From JBNAVY01 sp049700195 (GTDB taxonomy: Bacteria > Bacillota > Thermoanaerobacteria > Thermoanaerobacterales > Thermoanaerobacteraceae): a stretch of DNA of 64,000 nt. Below, in pieces: positions 9,241-17,515 of the stretch. Location: assembly GCA_049700195.1 (NCBI GenBank), contig JBNAVY010000007.1:10841-74840 (forward strand). The letters run 5' to 3'. The notes below the pieces were generated by a model. That model was not told where the DNA came from. It was given only the letters and a program-made list of their open reading frames with translations, and did no database searches. Each line of letters opens with the position of its first letter. The first letter of the stretch is position 1. The translations under genes and the position numbers were made by a program.

Positions 9241-9699
9241 TTACTGATTTTTAAACAGCTCCATTATCATTGATTTTAACAAAATAGCCTTTAAGACATT
9301 TTTCTCTTCTTGATTAAGAGGTAATATTCTGTCGTTAAGAACTGATTTCATAATCGCTGCTTCCCTTTCAGTTATAAACTTATGCTCAAGCAAAGCATCT
9401 ATATAATTTTTAGCTTTTCCCTCAGATAAACTATTACCTATATTTTCTATTATCTCATATGCCCATTCTTTTGGTAAAGAAGCTTTATAAATTTTTATAT
9501 AACCTCCTCCACCTCTTTTACTTTCAATTATATAGCCACGATCAATTGTAAATCGTGTCTCAAGTACATAATTGATCTGAGATGGAGCACATTTAAATGT
9601 ATTAGCAAGCTCATTTCTCTGTATTTCTACAAATTGTTTATCATCGTCATTCATGAGCTCTTTAATAAAGCTTTCAATAATATCGCTTAACCTTGCCAT
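9241..9699 (-). CDS. ctsR: Heat-shock repressor CtsR
   Basis: CtsR represses clp genes and is a thermosensor. The 152 residues comprise an N-terminal winged helix (LSDIIESFIKELM... FKCAPSQINYVL), the glycine-rich wing RGGGGYI that senses heat, and a C-terminal four-helix domain recognised by McsB. It is the first gene of the operon, and a matching CtsR operator lies in its own promoter region, showing autoregulation. Confidence 0.97.
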   Translation of the reverse strand: MARLSDIIESFIKELMNDDDKQFVEIQRNELANTFKCAPSQINYVLETRFTIDRGYIIESKRGGGGYIKIYKASLPKEWAYEIIENIGNSLSEGKAKNYIDALLEHKFITEREAAIMKSVLNDRILPLNQEEKNVLKAILLKSMIMELFKNQ

Positions 9700-9717
9700 A
9701 CCATCACCAACTTTTAC

Positions 9718-9734
9718 TTTGACTTTCTTTGACC
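9718..9734 (-). promoter_or_regulatory. CtsR operator
   Basis: Minus strand reads GGTCAAAGAAAGTCAAA, a tandem heptad repeat with 3-nt spacing that matches the known CtsR site (RGTCAAA NAN RGTCAAA). It lies 19 nt upstream of the ctsR start and just downstream of a TATAAT box (9744-9739 on the minus strand). A clear -35 box at 17-nt spacing is not visible. Confidence 0.9.
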
Positions 9735-9883
9735 TTCAATTATATTTTTACATCTTTTATTAAATATAGTCAATAATTTTTTTCTTTATTTTTAAATTAA
9801 ATTTGACTTTAAAACCTCTTTTAGATTTATTTTCCTCATATAAATGCAATTTTACTCTTAATATCTAAATTTTTCTATGTTTT

Positions 9884-10078
9884 TTATTCTGATAAGTAGT
9901 CTTCTTCCTGTATTTCTCTAAATATAAATTCTTCTGTTTTTTTATCCAAATATTCTAAAAAACTTTTATTACCAAGAATAATTTTATTATTTTCCCTAAG
10001 CATATCCTCATAATCATAAAAGTTATCTTTATAAATAGATTTTAATAAATTCCCTTTATATTTAATTTTATTTTTCAT
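9884..10078 (-). CDS. Small acidic protein, unknown function
   Basis: A 64-residue charged protein without Cys, membrane segment or recognised motif. Support for it being real is a strong ribosome binding site (GGAGGTG, 9 nt before the ATG) and a clean position between malic enzyme and ctsR on the operon strand. Its Shine-Dalgarno is one arm of an inverted repeat (10083-10125), so translation may be controlled by RNA structure. No function is offered. Confidence 0.5.
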   Translation of the reverse strand: MKNKIKYKGNLLKSIYKDNFYDYEDMLRENNKIILGNKSFLEYLDKKTEEFIFREIQEEDYLSE

Positions 10079-10082
10079 TATA

Positions 10083-10125
10083 AAAACACCTCCTATCTAA
10101 TATTTTTTTACAAAGGAAGTGTTTT
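10083..10125 (-). promoter_or_regulatory. Hairpin covering the ribosome binding site of the small gene
   Basis: The arms 10083-10094 and 10114-10125 pair over 12 positions with one mismatch, with a 19-nt loop. On the minus strand the 3' arm is AGGAGGTGTTTT, the Shine-Dalgarno of the 64-residue gene, followed by T residues. The element could be a leaky terminator of the malic enzyme gene, an RBS-masking hairpin, or both. Confidence 0.45.
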
Positions 10126-10136
10126 AATTCGTTTTT

Positions 10137-11348
10137 TTAAATTATAAGCCTTTTCTCTAACTCATCCAATTTTATTTTAAGTTTTGAAACACCAGTATCC
10201 ATAGCCGCTTTTGCCACTTCTAAAGCAACATTTTTTAATACTCTTTTATCAAATGGTTTTGGAATAATATATTCAAAAGTCAATCCATCTAAAAAAGCTA
10301 TCTGAGCTATTGCATAGGCAGCAGCTATTTTCATTTCTTCATTTATTTCTCTAGCCCTTACTTCTAAAGCACCCCTAAAAATTCCGGGAAATGCAAGAAC
10401 ATTGTTTATTTGATTTGGAAAATCCGATCTGCCAGTACCTACTATTTTTGCTCCAGCTTTTTTTGCCCTTTGAGGATATATCTCTGGTTCAGGATTTGCT
10501 AAAGCAAAGATAATAGGATCTTCAGCCATAGATTTTATCATTTCTTCATCCAAAACATCAGGCGCAGATACTCCAATAAAAATATCAGTTCCCTTGACTG
10601 CTTCACTAAGATTACCTTTAAGTCTTTTCTTATTGCTTATTTTTGAAATTTCTACTTTTGAAAAATCCATTTCAGGTCTTCCTTCATAAATTATACCTGT
10701 TCTATCACAAACAATTACGTCTTTTATACCTCCACTTAATAATAATTTAGTAATGGCAATTCCTGCTGCACCTGCACCATTTACTACTGCTACAATATCT
10801 TTTAATTCCTTATTAAGCATTTTTAATGAATTTATTATACCCGCTAAAACAACAACTGCAGTACCATGTTGATCATCATGAAAAACAGGTATATCAAGAA
10901 CCTCTTTCAGCTTTTTTTCTATTTCAAAGCATCTTGGAGCAGATATATCTTCTAAATTAATACCGCCAAAAGTTGGTGAAATATTAACTACTGTTTTTAC
11001 TATTTCATTGACATCTTGTGTATTAAGACAAATTGGGAAAGCATCTATACCACCAAATTGTTTAAATAATATTGCCTTGCCTTCCATTACTGGCATGCTT
11101 GCTGTAGAACCAATATTCCCAAGTCCTAATACAGCAGAACCATCAGTTACAACAGCGACAAGATTTCCTTTGCTTGTATATTCATACACTAATTCTTCAT
11201 TTTTATAAATTTCTAAACATGGCTGAGCAACACCCGGAGTATACGCTAAAGAAAGATCTTTTTCATTCTTTAATGGTACTTTACTTTTTATACTTATTTT
11301 CCCATGATTATTTTTATGAAGTATTAAAGATTCCTCTTTTATATCCAT
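10137..11348 (-). CDS. NAD(P)-dependent malic enzyme, short bacterial type
   Basis: It oxidatively decarboxylates malate to pyruvate. The 403 residues contain the N-terminal substrate domain with the Tyr of AYTPGVAQ and the Lys of EGKAILF, the metal-binding acidic pair in INLEDISAP and VFHDDQHGTA, and a Rossmann NAD domain (VNGAGAAGIAI). It lacks a C-terminal phosphotransacetylase domain. It has its own AGGAGG site and appears to be a separate unit downstream of the EF-G paralogue terminator. Confidence 0.93.
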   Translation of the reverse strand: MDIKEESLILHKNNHGKISIKSKVPLKNEKDLSLAYTPGVAQPCLEIYKNEELVYEYTSKGNLVAVVTDGSAVLGLGNIGSTASMPVMEGKAILFKQFGGIDAFPICLNTQDVNEIVKTVVNISPTFGGINLEDISAPRCFEIEKKLKEVLDIPVFHDDQHGTAVVVLAGIINSLKMLNKELKDIVAVVNGAGAAGIAITKLLLSGGIKDVIVCDRTGIIYEGRPEMDFSKVEISKISNKKRLKGNLSEAVKGTDIFIGVSAPDVLDEEMIKSMAEDPIIFALANPEPEIYPQRAKKAGAKIVGTGRSDFPNQINNVLAFPGIFRGALEVRAREINEEMKIAAAYAIAQIAFLDGLTFEYIIPKPFDKRVLKNVALEVAKAAMDTGVSKLKIKLDELEKRLII

Positions 11349-11437
11349 AAATACCTCCTCATATGTTTTTCTTTATTATACTTCAAAATATATCAAAATA
11401 AAAGATTTATATATATTTTTATATGTATAAATATAAA

Positions 11438-11455
11438 AAACCCCAAATGGGGTTT
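11438..11455. terminator. Terminator after the EF-G paralogue
   Basis: AAACCCCAAATGGGGTTT is a compact GC stem flanked by A and T runs, between the stop codon at 11462 and the malic enzyme start. Confidence 0.8.
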
Positions 11456-11461
11456 AATTTA

Positions 11462-13507
11462 TTACTCTTCAGTTTCTTTAAGTTTTCTTCTTTCTTCTAT
11501 TATCTTTTCTGCAATATTAGGTGGCGCTTCTTCATATCTTGCAAATGTCATTTTAAAATCGCCTCTTGCTTGGGTTAAAGACCTTAAATCTGTAGCATAT
11601 CTGTTCATTTCAGCCTGAGGAACTTCTGCTGTAATAACCTCCATATTATCTTTTGACTCCATACCTAAAATACGTCCTCTTCTCTTATTTAAATCACCTA
11701 TTATATCACCCATATATTCTTCAGGAACAATTACTTCCACACGTACTATAGGCTCCAAAAGCACAGGATTTGCTTGCTCCATACCCTTTTTAAATGCTAA
11801 AGAAGCAGCAATTTTAAAAGCCATTTCTGATGAATCAACTGGATGGTACGAACCATCAAGAAGAGTTGCCTTTATGTTAACAACTGGGTATTTTGCTAAT
11901 ATACCTTCTTTTATACTCTCTCTAAGTCCTTTCTCAACAGCAGGTACATATTGTTTAGGTACTGAACCTCCAAATATTTTATCTTCAAATTCAAATTCAC
12001 TATTAGGATTAGATGAAAACTCTATCCATACATGACCATATTGGCCGTGTCCTCCTGTCTGTTTTTTATGTTTGCCTTCAACTTTAGCTTTACCTTTTAT
12101 CGTTTCTCTATATGGAACTATAGGCTCTGTCAAATTGCACTCTACTCCAAATTTGCTCATAAGTTTCTTTGAAATAACTTCTATATGCTGCTCACCCATA
12201 CCATAAACAATTGTCTGCCCCGTTTCTGTATTTTTCTCTACTTTAAACGTAGGGTCTTCCTCCTGTAATCTTTGAAGTCCACTACTAATTTTATCTTCAT
12301 CACCTTTTGATTTAGGCTCAATAGCTAAAGCTAAAGTAGGTATGGGAAAATCTATCTGAGGATAAACTACAGGCTTAGCAGAATCACTCAAAGTATCCCC
12401 TGTCATAGTATACTGCAATTTAGAAACAGCTCCAATATCTCCTGCAACAAGTTTTTGCACAGGAAATTGTTTTTTCCCTCTTAACATATATAACTGTCCA
12501 ATTTTTTCATTAACTTTTTTAGTTGAATTATACACTACTGAATCAGAATTTATAACACCTGACATTACTTTAAATACTGAAAGTTTACCTACATATGGAT
12601 CAGCAATAGTTTTAAATACAAAAGCAGAATAAGGACCATCTTCTATAACTCTACCTGTATCTTTTATAATCTCATTTGGAGCTGGAAATATTTCAACAAT
12701 TGTGTCTAATAATTTATCCATTCCTATATTTTTTAAACCAGAACCACATAATACTGGTAAAATGTCACCAGATTTTACTCCGGATTGTAATCCTTTAATA
12801 AGTTCCTCTCTTGTAAATTCTTCACCTGCAAAAAACTTCTCCATTAAAGACTCATCATTTTCAGCTATATTTTCTAACATCTCTTCTTTTAAAGAAGCAA
12901 CATTCTCTTTTAAATCATCCGGAATAGCAGTTTCTTCTATGTTTTTCCCGTTGTAAACGTATGCTTTTTCTGTGATAAGGTCTATATAACCTTTAAAATT
13001 TTGCTCACTGCCAATTGGTACCGTCAATGGCACTATCTTGTTACCAAACTTTTCTTTAAGCTGATTTAAAGTTTTAAAATAATCTGCATTTTCTCTATCC
13101 ATTTTGTTAATAAAGAAAGCACTTGGCATTTTATATTTACTGACAATATTAAAAACTTTTTCAGTACCTACTTCAACACCTGATGCTGCACAAACCGTAA
13201 TAACAGCAATATCAGAAGCTCTTAAACCACTAATAACTTCACCAAAAAAATCAAAATAACCTGGCATATCTAAAATATTTACTTTGTAATCTTTCCATTC
13301 AAGTGGTATCAATGAAGTAGATATGGATATCTGTCTTGCTGTTTCCTCTGGATCATAATCTGAAACTGTAGTTCCATCTTCAATACGTCCCATTCTATCT
13401 ATAGCTTTTGTGTCGTAAAGAAGTGCTTCAGATAATGTTGTTTTACCGGCCCCTCCATGGGATACCAGGCCCACATTTCTTATTTGATTAGTTTTATAGT
13501 CCTTCAT
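11462..13507 (-). CDS. Elongation factor G paralogue (EF-G-like, FusA2 type)
   Basis: A five-domain translational GTPase of 681 residues. The first GTPase motif is SHGGAGKT (16-23), where canonical EF-G has AHIDAGKT; G3 is DMPGYFDF and G4 is NKMD. Domains II to V follow (VPEEYMGDIIGDLNKRRGRI is the domain V signature). The altered G1 and G3 place it in the EF-G-like family, whose role is poorly defined and which is not expected to replace the main EF-G. It stands alone, with its own terminator. Confidence 0.92.
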   Translation of the reverse strand: MKDYKTNQIRNVGLVSHGGAGKTTLSEALLYDTKAIDRMGRIEDGTTVSDYDPEETARQISISTSLIPLEWKDYKVNILDMPGYFDFFGEVISGLRASDIAVITVCAASGVEVGTEKVFNIVSKYKMPSAFFINKMDRENADYFKTLNQLKEKFGNKIVPLTVPIGSEQNFKGYIDLITEKAYVYNGKNIEETAIPDDLKENVASLKEEMLENIAENDESLMEKFFAGEEFTREELIKGLQSGVKSGDILPVLCGSGLKNIGMDKLLDTIVEIFPAPNEIIKDTGRVIEDGPYSAFVFKTIADPYVGKLSVFKVMSGVINSDSVVYNSTKKVNEKIGQLYMLRGKKQFPVQKLVAGDIGAVSKLQYTMTGDTLSDSAKPVVYPQIDFPIPTLALAIEPKSKGDEDKISSGLQRLQEEDPTFKVEKNTETGQTIVYGMGEQHIEVISKKLMSKFGVECNLTEPIVPYRETIKGKAKVEGKHKKQTGGHGQYGHVWIEFSSNPNSEFEFEDKIFGGSVPKQYVPAVEKGLRESIKEGILAKYPVVNIKATLLDGSYHPVDSSEMAFKIAASLAFKKGMEQANPVLLEPIVRVEVIVPEEYMGDIIGDLNKRRGRILGMESKDNMEVITAEVPQAEMNRYATDLRSLTQARGDFKMTFARYEEAPPNIAEKIIEERRKLKETEE

Positions 13508-13595
13508 ATATATCCCCCTATCTTATTGCAATATCCTATATTATTATTATTCTATATATTTTGCAAATTTCCTTTAAAAATTTCTTATTTTTATT

Positions 13596-13628
13596 AAAAA
13601 ATCTCCGTAATAAATTACGAAGATTTTT
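13596..13628. terminator. Terminator downstream of ptsI
   Basis: AAAAATCT and CGTAAT arms pair with ATTACG and AGATTTTT around a short loop, with single-base bulges. It lies between the ptsI stop and the EF-G paralogue start. Confidence 0.7.
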
Positions 13629-13633
13629 TAAAT

Positions 13634-15358
13634 TTAAAAATTGTATTCTTTTAATAAGTTTTCCATTGTATTACGTATTTTATCAGGTTCAGAAATATTT
13701 AAAGCTTCATCAGCGATCTGTTTTGCTCTTTTATATTCAGTATTTCTTATAATATTTTTTATTTCAGGTATTGAACTAGAACTCATAGAGAATTCATCAA
13801 GTCCCAAACCAAGCAAAATTGTAGCTGCTAGAGGATCTCCAGCCATTTCTCCACACATTGCTGCTATCTTGCCTTCTTTATGAGCTGCATCTATTACAAA
13901 TTTTATAAGCCTTAAAATAGCTGGATTAAATGGCTGATAATAATCTTTCACATGTTCATTCATCCTATCAACTGCAAGAGTATACTGGCATAAATCATTT
14001 GTTCCTATACTAAAAAAGTCTACTTCTTTTGCTAGTAAATCTGCAGTAACTGCAGCAGAAGGTATTTCCACCATTATTCCAACCTTTATATTCTCGTCAT
14101 ATTTTATTCCTTCATTTTTAAGTTCATTTTTAACTTCTTTTAAAATTTCATTTGCTTTACGTACTTCTATAACTGAAGATATCATTGGATACATTATATT
14201 TATATTACCATAAATGCTTGCCCTTAAAATTGCTCGTAACTGAGTTTTAAATATATCTGTCCTATCCAAACAAAGTCTTATAGCTCTGTAGCCCAAAAAA
14301 GGATTCATTTCTTTTGGCATATCAAGATATGATAATTCCTTATCACCACCTATATCAAGAGTCCTTATAGTTATTGGCTTACCTTTCATTTTTTCTGCAA
14401 CTTCTTTATATGCTGAAAATTGTTCGTCTTCTGTTGGCAATGATGACCTATTCATATACAAAAACTCTGTCCTGAATAGCCCTACACCTTCTGCACCATT
14501 ATTTAAAGCACTATTAACATCATTTGGAGTGCCAATATTAGATACAAGCATAACCTTTTTCCCATCTGTCGTAATTGCCGGTAAATCTCTTTGTTCTTTT
14601 AATTTGTTAATTTTAGTTTCATAATCTTTCTTTTTTATTTCATATTTTTTTATAACTTCTTCTTCTGGATTTATTATGACTATGCCCTCAAGTCCATCAA
14701 TAACTACTAAATCCCCATTGGAAATGTTTTTTGTTACATTACCAAGTCCAACAACAGCAGGTATCTCAAGAGACCTTGCCATTATCGCAGTATGTGAAGT
14801 TCTACCTCCTACATCTGTTGCAAACCCTAATACTTTTTCAATCTTCATTGTAGCTGTATCCGAAGGACTTAAATCTTTTGCTATGACAATAACTTCTTCC
14901 TCTAAATCAGAAAGATCTCCACTATTTACACCAACAATATTATTTAAAATTCGTGTTCCTACATCTCTTAAATCTGCTGCTCTTTCTTTAAGATATTCAT
15001 CATTTAAACCTTCCATTACAGATGCATTTTGCTCAATAACTTTATTTGCCGCATTTTCAGCAGTTATAAGTTCATTTTTTATCATATCTTTAACACCATT
15101 AATTAGCTCAGGGTCACTTGCCAGCATTAGATGTGCTTCAAAAATTTCCGCTTTATCATGACCAAACTGTTTCAGTGTATCTTCTTTTATTTTTTTAATC
15201 TGTTTCTGCGTTAATTCCAGTGCATTCTCAAATCGATTAATTTGTTCATCTACTTCAGACTCATTAATCTTGTCTAAATTTATGTCAACTTTTTCTTTAG
15301 TATATAAATACGCCTTTCCAACAGCAATTCCTGGTGATGCCGCAACACCTTTTAACAT
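13634..15358 (-). CDS. ptsI: PTS enzyme I (phosphoenolpyruvate-protein phosphotransferase)
   Basis: It transfers phosphate from phosphoenolpyruvate to HPr to drive sugar PTS transport. The 574 residues show the N-terminal HPr-binding helical region, the phosphohistidine motif GGRTSHTAIMARS with H189, and a C-terminal PEP-binding TIM barrel (GVGLFRTEFLYM, SIGTNDLCQY, MCGEMAGD). Length is normal. ptsH is not adjacent, so HPr must be encoded elsewhere. Confidence 0.97.
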   Translation of the reverse strand: MLKGVAASPGIAVGKAYLYTKEKVDINLDKINESEVDEQINRFENALELTQKQIKKIKEDTLKQFGHDKAEIFEAHLMLASDPELINGVKDMIKNELITAENAANKVIEQNASVMEGLNDEYLKERAADLRDVGTRILNNIVGVNSGDLSDLEEEVIVIAKDLSPSDTATMKIEKVLGFATDVGGRTSHTAIMARSLEIPAVVGLGNVTKNISNGDLVVIDGLEGIVIINPEEEVIKKYEIKKKDYETKINKLKEQRDLPAITTDGKKVMLVSNIGTPNDVNSALNNGAEGVGLFRTEFLYMNRSSLPTEDEQFSAYKEVAEKMKGKPITIRTLDIGGDKELSYLDMPKEMNPFLGYRAIRLCLDRTDIFKTQLRAILRASIYGNINIMYPMISSVIEVRKANEILKEVKNELKNEGIKYDENIKVGIMVEIPSAAVTADLLAKEVDFFSIGTNDLCQYTLAVDRMNEHVKDYYQPFNPAILRLIKFVIDAAHKEGKIAAMCGEMAGDPLAATILLGLGLDEFSMSSSSIPEIKNIIRNTEYKRAKQIADEALNISEPDKIRNTMENLLKEYNF

Positions 15359-15444
15359 CTGTAACCCTCCTTAAATTTTCTAAACTATATTATAACATAA
15401 TTTTTAATACATTGTGAAACTTTTGCACAATAATAAAATAAAAC

Positions 15445-15476
15445 AAAAAAACCTAAAATAGGATTTAGGTTTTTTA
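15445..15476. terminator. Terminator after the GGDEF gene
   Basis: AAACCTAAA and TTTAGGTTT arms with a short loop, ending in a T run on the plus side and an A run on the left. It overlaps the 3' end of the minus-strand gene that ends at 15474. Confidence 0.75.
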
Positions 15477-17138
15477 TATTTCATATATTGCAATTTTGTT
15501 TCTTCCTTTACTTTTACCTCCAGCATATAAAGCTCTATCTGCATGACTTATAAGTTTTTCTGCAGAATCTGCTTTCTTAGGATAATCAGCAACCCCGCCT
15601 GTTATAGTAATATATATATCTCCTTTACTTGTAGAAATAGGAGATGAAGAAATCTCATTTCTAATTCTTTCAGCTATCATATATGCTTGTTCTGCAACAA
15701 GTTTAGGTAATATTACTGTAAATTCCTCTCCTCCAAAACGCGATACAATGTCATTATCCCTTACATTGTTTTTGATCCTTTTTGCTACTTCTCTTAATAC
15801 TTCATCGCCAACCAAGTGGCCATAAGTATCATTAATATGCTTGAAATTATCAAGATCAAACATTATAAGGCTAACAGGAACATTATCTTCATTTGATTTT
15901 AATATGTTTTTAAGAAGGGCATCATTAAAATATCTGCGATTATAAGTTTTAGTCAGTGGATCAGTTATGGAACTTTTGCTTACTTCATAATATTTTTTTG
16001 CATTAATTATAGCAATAGAAGATTGATCAGCAATTATCTCAACAATTTTAGATGCATCATCATCAAAAGCTCCTAATTCTACTTGCAGAATCAGTAAACA
16101 CCCTATAATATTACCTGAAAATCTCATTGGCACAACTATCCCTGAATTAAAATACTCTGAAAAATATTCTTTATTAAAAATATTATCTTCCTTTATATTC
16201 CTACATAAAATTGTTTTATTTGTATTTATACATTTCCCAATAATACCCTCATCTTTAAAATAATTTTGTTTAAAAACTTCTTGTATATTTTTATTTGCCA
16301 CAGCCTTTCCTAAAACAGAAATACCGTTTCCATCAACTATATAAACTGCAGCTCCAGATATTGATACGACTCTTGATATAACATCTATAATTGCATCAAA
16401 AACCTTGTCTAATTCTAATTTTGAATTTATAATTTTCACCATATCATAAACTGCATTTAAGCGCTTGTTTGCTTTTATTAAATCTCTTACCATCCTAAAA
16501 ACATATGCTATAAATAGTAGGGGTGTTAAAGATAAAACAAACATGTTAAAATTATATTTAAAATAAATATATGAAACTAAAAGTGAAATGGGTAACATAA
16601 TTATATATGTTAGAAGCTCAAGTATAACGCTTTCATTCCAATATTCTTTAAATAATATCTTCCCTTGGACTTTTAGTGCATAATATAAAATAAAATTATT
16701 TACTAAAAAACTTACTATTACATATACTAATATATATTTTATTTGGTACAACTCAACTATTCCTGTTTTTCCACCAATAAATAAAAATACCCACCCAGCA
16801 ATTATATAAGTTGCTGAAAACATAGCTCCATTTAAAAATCCGTTTTTAATTTTTTTCCTCATAACCATAGTATCAAACATTGTTGATGCAATCATAAGCA
16901 TAGCAGCAGGAAAAAAACCATAAATTATAAAAACGGCCATGCCAACAGCAGGACTTAAAGATAATTTAATATCCGTATAAATTATACCTAAATTATCCAG
17001 TATTATTGCAAAAATAAGTAATATTATGAAATCTTTTAAAGTAATCCCCGCACTAAAGTGATAAAGTGAAAGTATAAACAATACCAAACCAAATATAAGC
17101 AAAACACTGTTAAAAATTTGCTCTTTATACTTCCTCAC
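15474..17138 (-). CDS. Membrane GAF-GGDEF diguanylate cyclase
   Basis: A 554-residue protein with an N-terminal hydrophobic block of about six helices (1-220), a GAF domain (roughly 240-380) and a GGDEF domain with the active-site motif GGEEF (469-473). It should make cyclic di-GMP in response to an unknown signal sensed by the membrane or GAF part. No EAL domain is present. The RxxD inhibitory site cannot be assigned with confidence. It starts at GTG after GAGGGG. Confidence 0.92.
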   Translation of the reverse strand: MRKYKEQIFNSVLLIFGLVLFILSLYHFSAGITLKDFIILLIFAIILDNLGIIYTDIKLSLSPAVGMAVFIIYGFFPAAMLMIASTMFDTMVMRKKIKNGFLNGAMFSATYIIAGWVFLFIGGKTGIVELYQIKYILVYVIVSFLVNNFILYYALKVQGKILFKEYWNESVILELLTYIIMLPISLLVSYIYFKYNFNMFVLSLTPLLFIAYVFRMVRDLIKANKRLNAVYDMVKIINSKLELDKVFDAIIDVISRVVSISGAAVYIVDGNGISVLGKAVANKNIQEVFKQNYFKDEGIIGKCINTNKTILCRNIKEDNIFNKEYFSEYFNSGIVVPMRFSGNIIGCLLILQVELGAFDDDASKIVEIIADQSSIAIINAKKYYEVSKSSITDPLTKTYNRRYFNDALLKNILKSNEDNVPVSLIMFDLDNFKHINDTYGHLVGDEVLREVAKRIKNNVRDNDIVSRFGGEEFTVILPKLVAEQAYMIAERIRNEISSSPISTSKGDIYITITGGVADYPKKADSAEKLISHADRALYAGGKSKGRNKIAIYEI

Positions 17139-17308
17139 AATAATCCCCTCGATTTTACTAATTAATCATATATATATTCTATAAAAGTTATAAAAATCCT
17201 TCTCAAAATATATAATAATTATTTAATTTTCTAATTAATTTTTATAATGAAATTTTAGCATAAATATTATTTGCTTTTTGTCGAATTTTGTAATTTATTT
17301 AAAATATT

Positions 17309-17340
17309 ATAATCCCGACTATATTTAGAGTCAGGATTAT
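17309..17340 (-). terminator. Stem-loop downstream of the ribonucleotide reductase remnant
   Basis: Arms 17309-17320 and 17329-17340 pair over 12 positions with one G-U type mismatch. It lies 13 nt past the stop codon of the gene fragment, where the terminator of the former intact gene would be expected. Confidence 0.55.
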
Positions 17341-17352
17341 ATTTACTAAAAT

Positions 17353-17406
17353 TTAACCGCACTTGGCATAATCACAATTTTTACAAGCTACACAACCAAT
17401 TTCATG
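17353..17406 (-). pseudogene. 3' remnant of a class II (B12) ribonucleotide reductase gene
   Basis: Read on the minus strand these 17 codons give HEIGCVACKNCDYAKCG and then a stop. The CVxCxxCxYxKCG tail is the hallmark C-terminus of adenosylcobalamin-dependent ribonucleotide reductases (NrdJ), which carries the redox-active cysteines. A stop codon stands immediately upstream in frame (17409-17407) and no further NrdJ sequence is recognisable in the other frames. The surrounding 377-nt spacer (17139-17515) contains no other gene; only this fragment and two hairpins were seen. Confidence 0.6.
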
Positions 17407-17467
17407 TTATATGAACTATTTTATCTCTTTTTATTGTAAAATTTCTTCTAAAATTTATCCTATGCCC

Positions 17468-17503
17468 ATAATTTTATCCCGGCTTTTGCCGGGATAAAAT
17501 TAT
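17468..17503 (-). terminator. Terminator of the aminotransferase gene
   Basis: A 16-bp stem with a TTTT loop on the plus strand (arms 17468-17483 and 17488-17503, core TCCCGGC/GCCGGGA) immediately follows the aminotransferase stop codon. Confidence 0.8.
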
Positions 17504-17515
17504 TTATGTTAAAAA

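Noticed and set aside
12702..15161. Long plus-strand open frames opposite the EF-G paralogue and ptsI
   Set aside because: They are antisense shadows of conserved genes, with no ribosome binding site and low-complexity Ser/Ile/Phe-rich translations.
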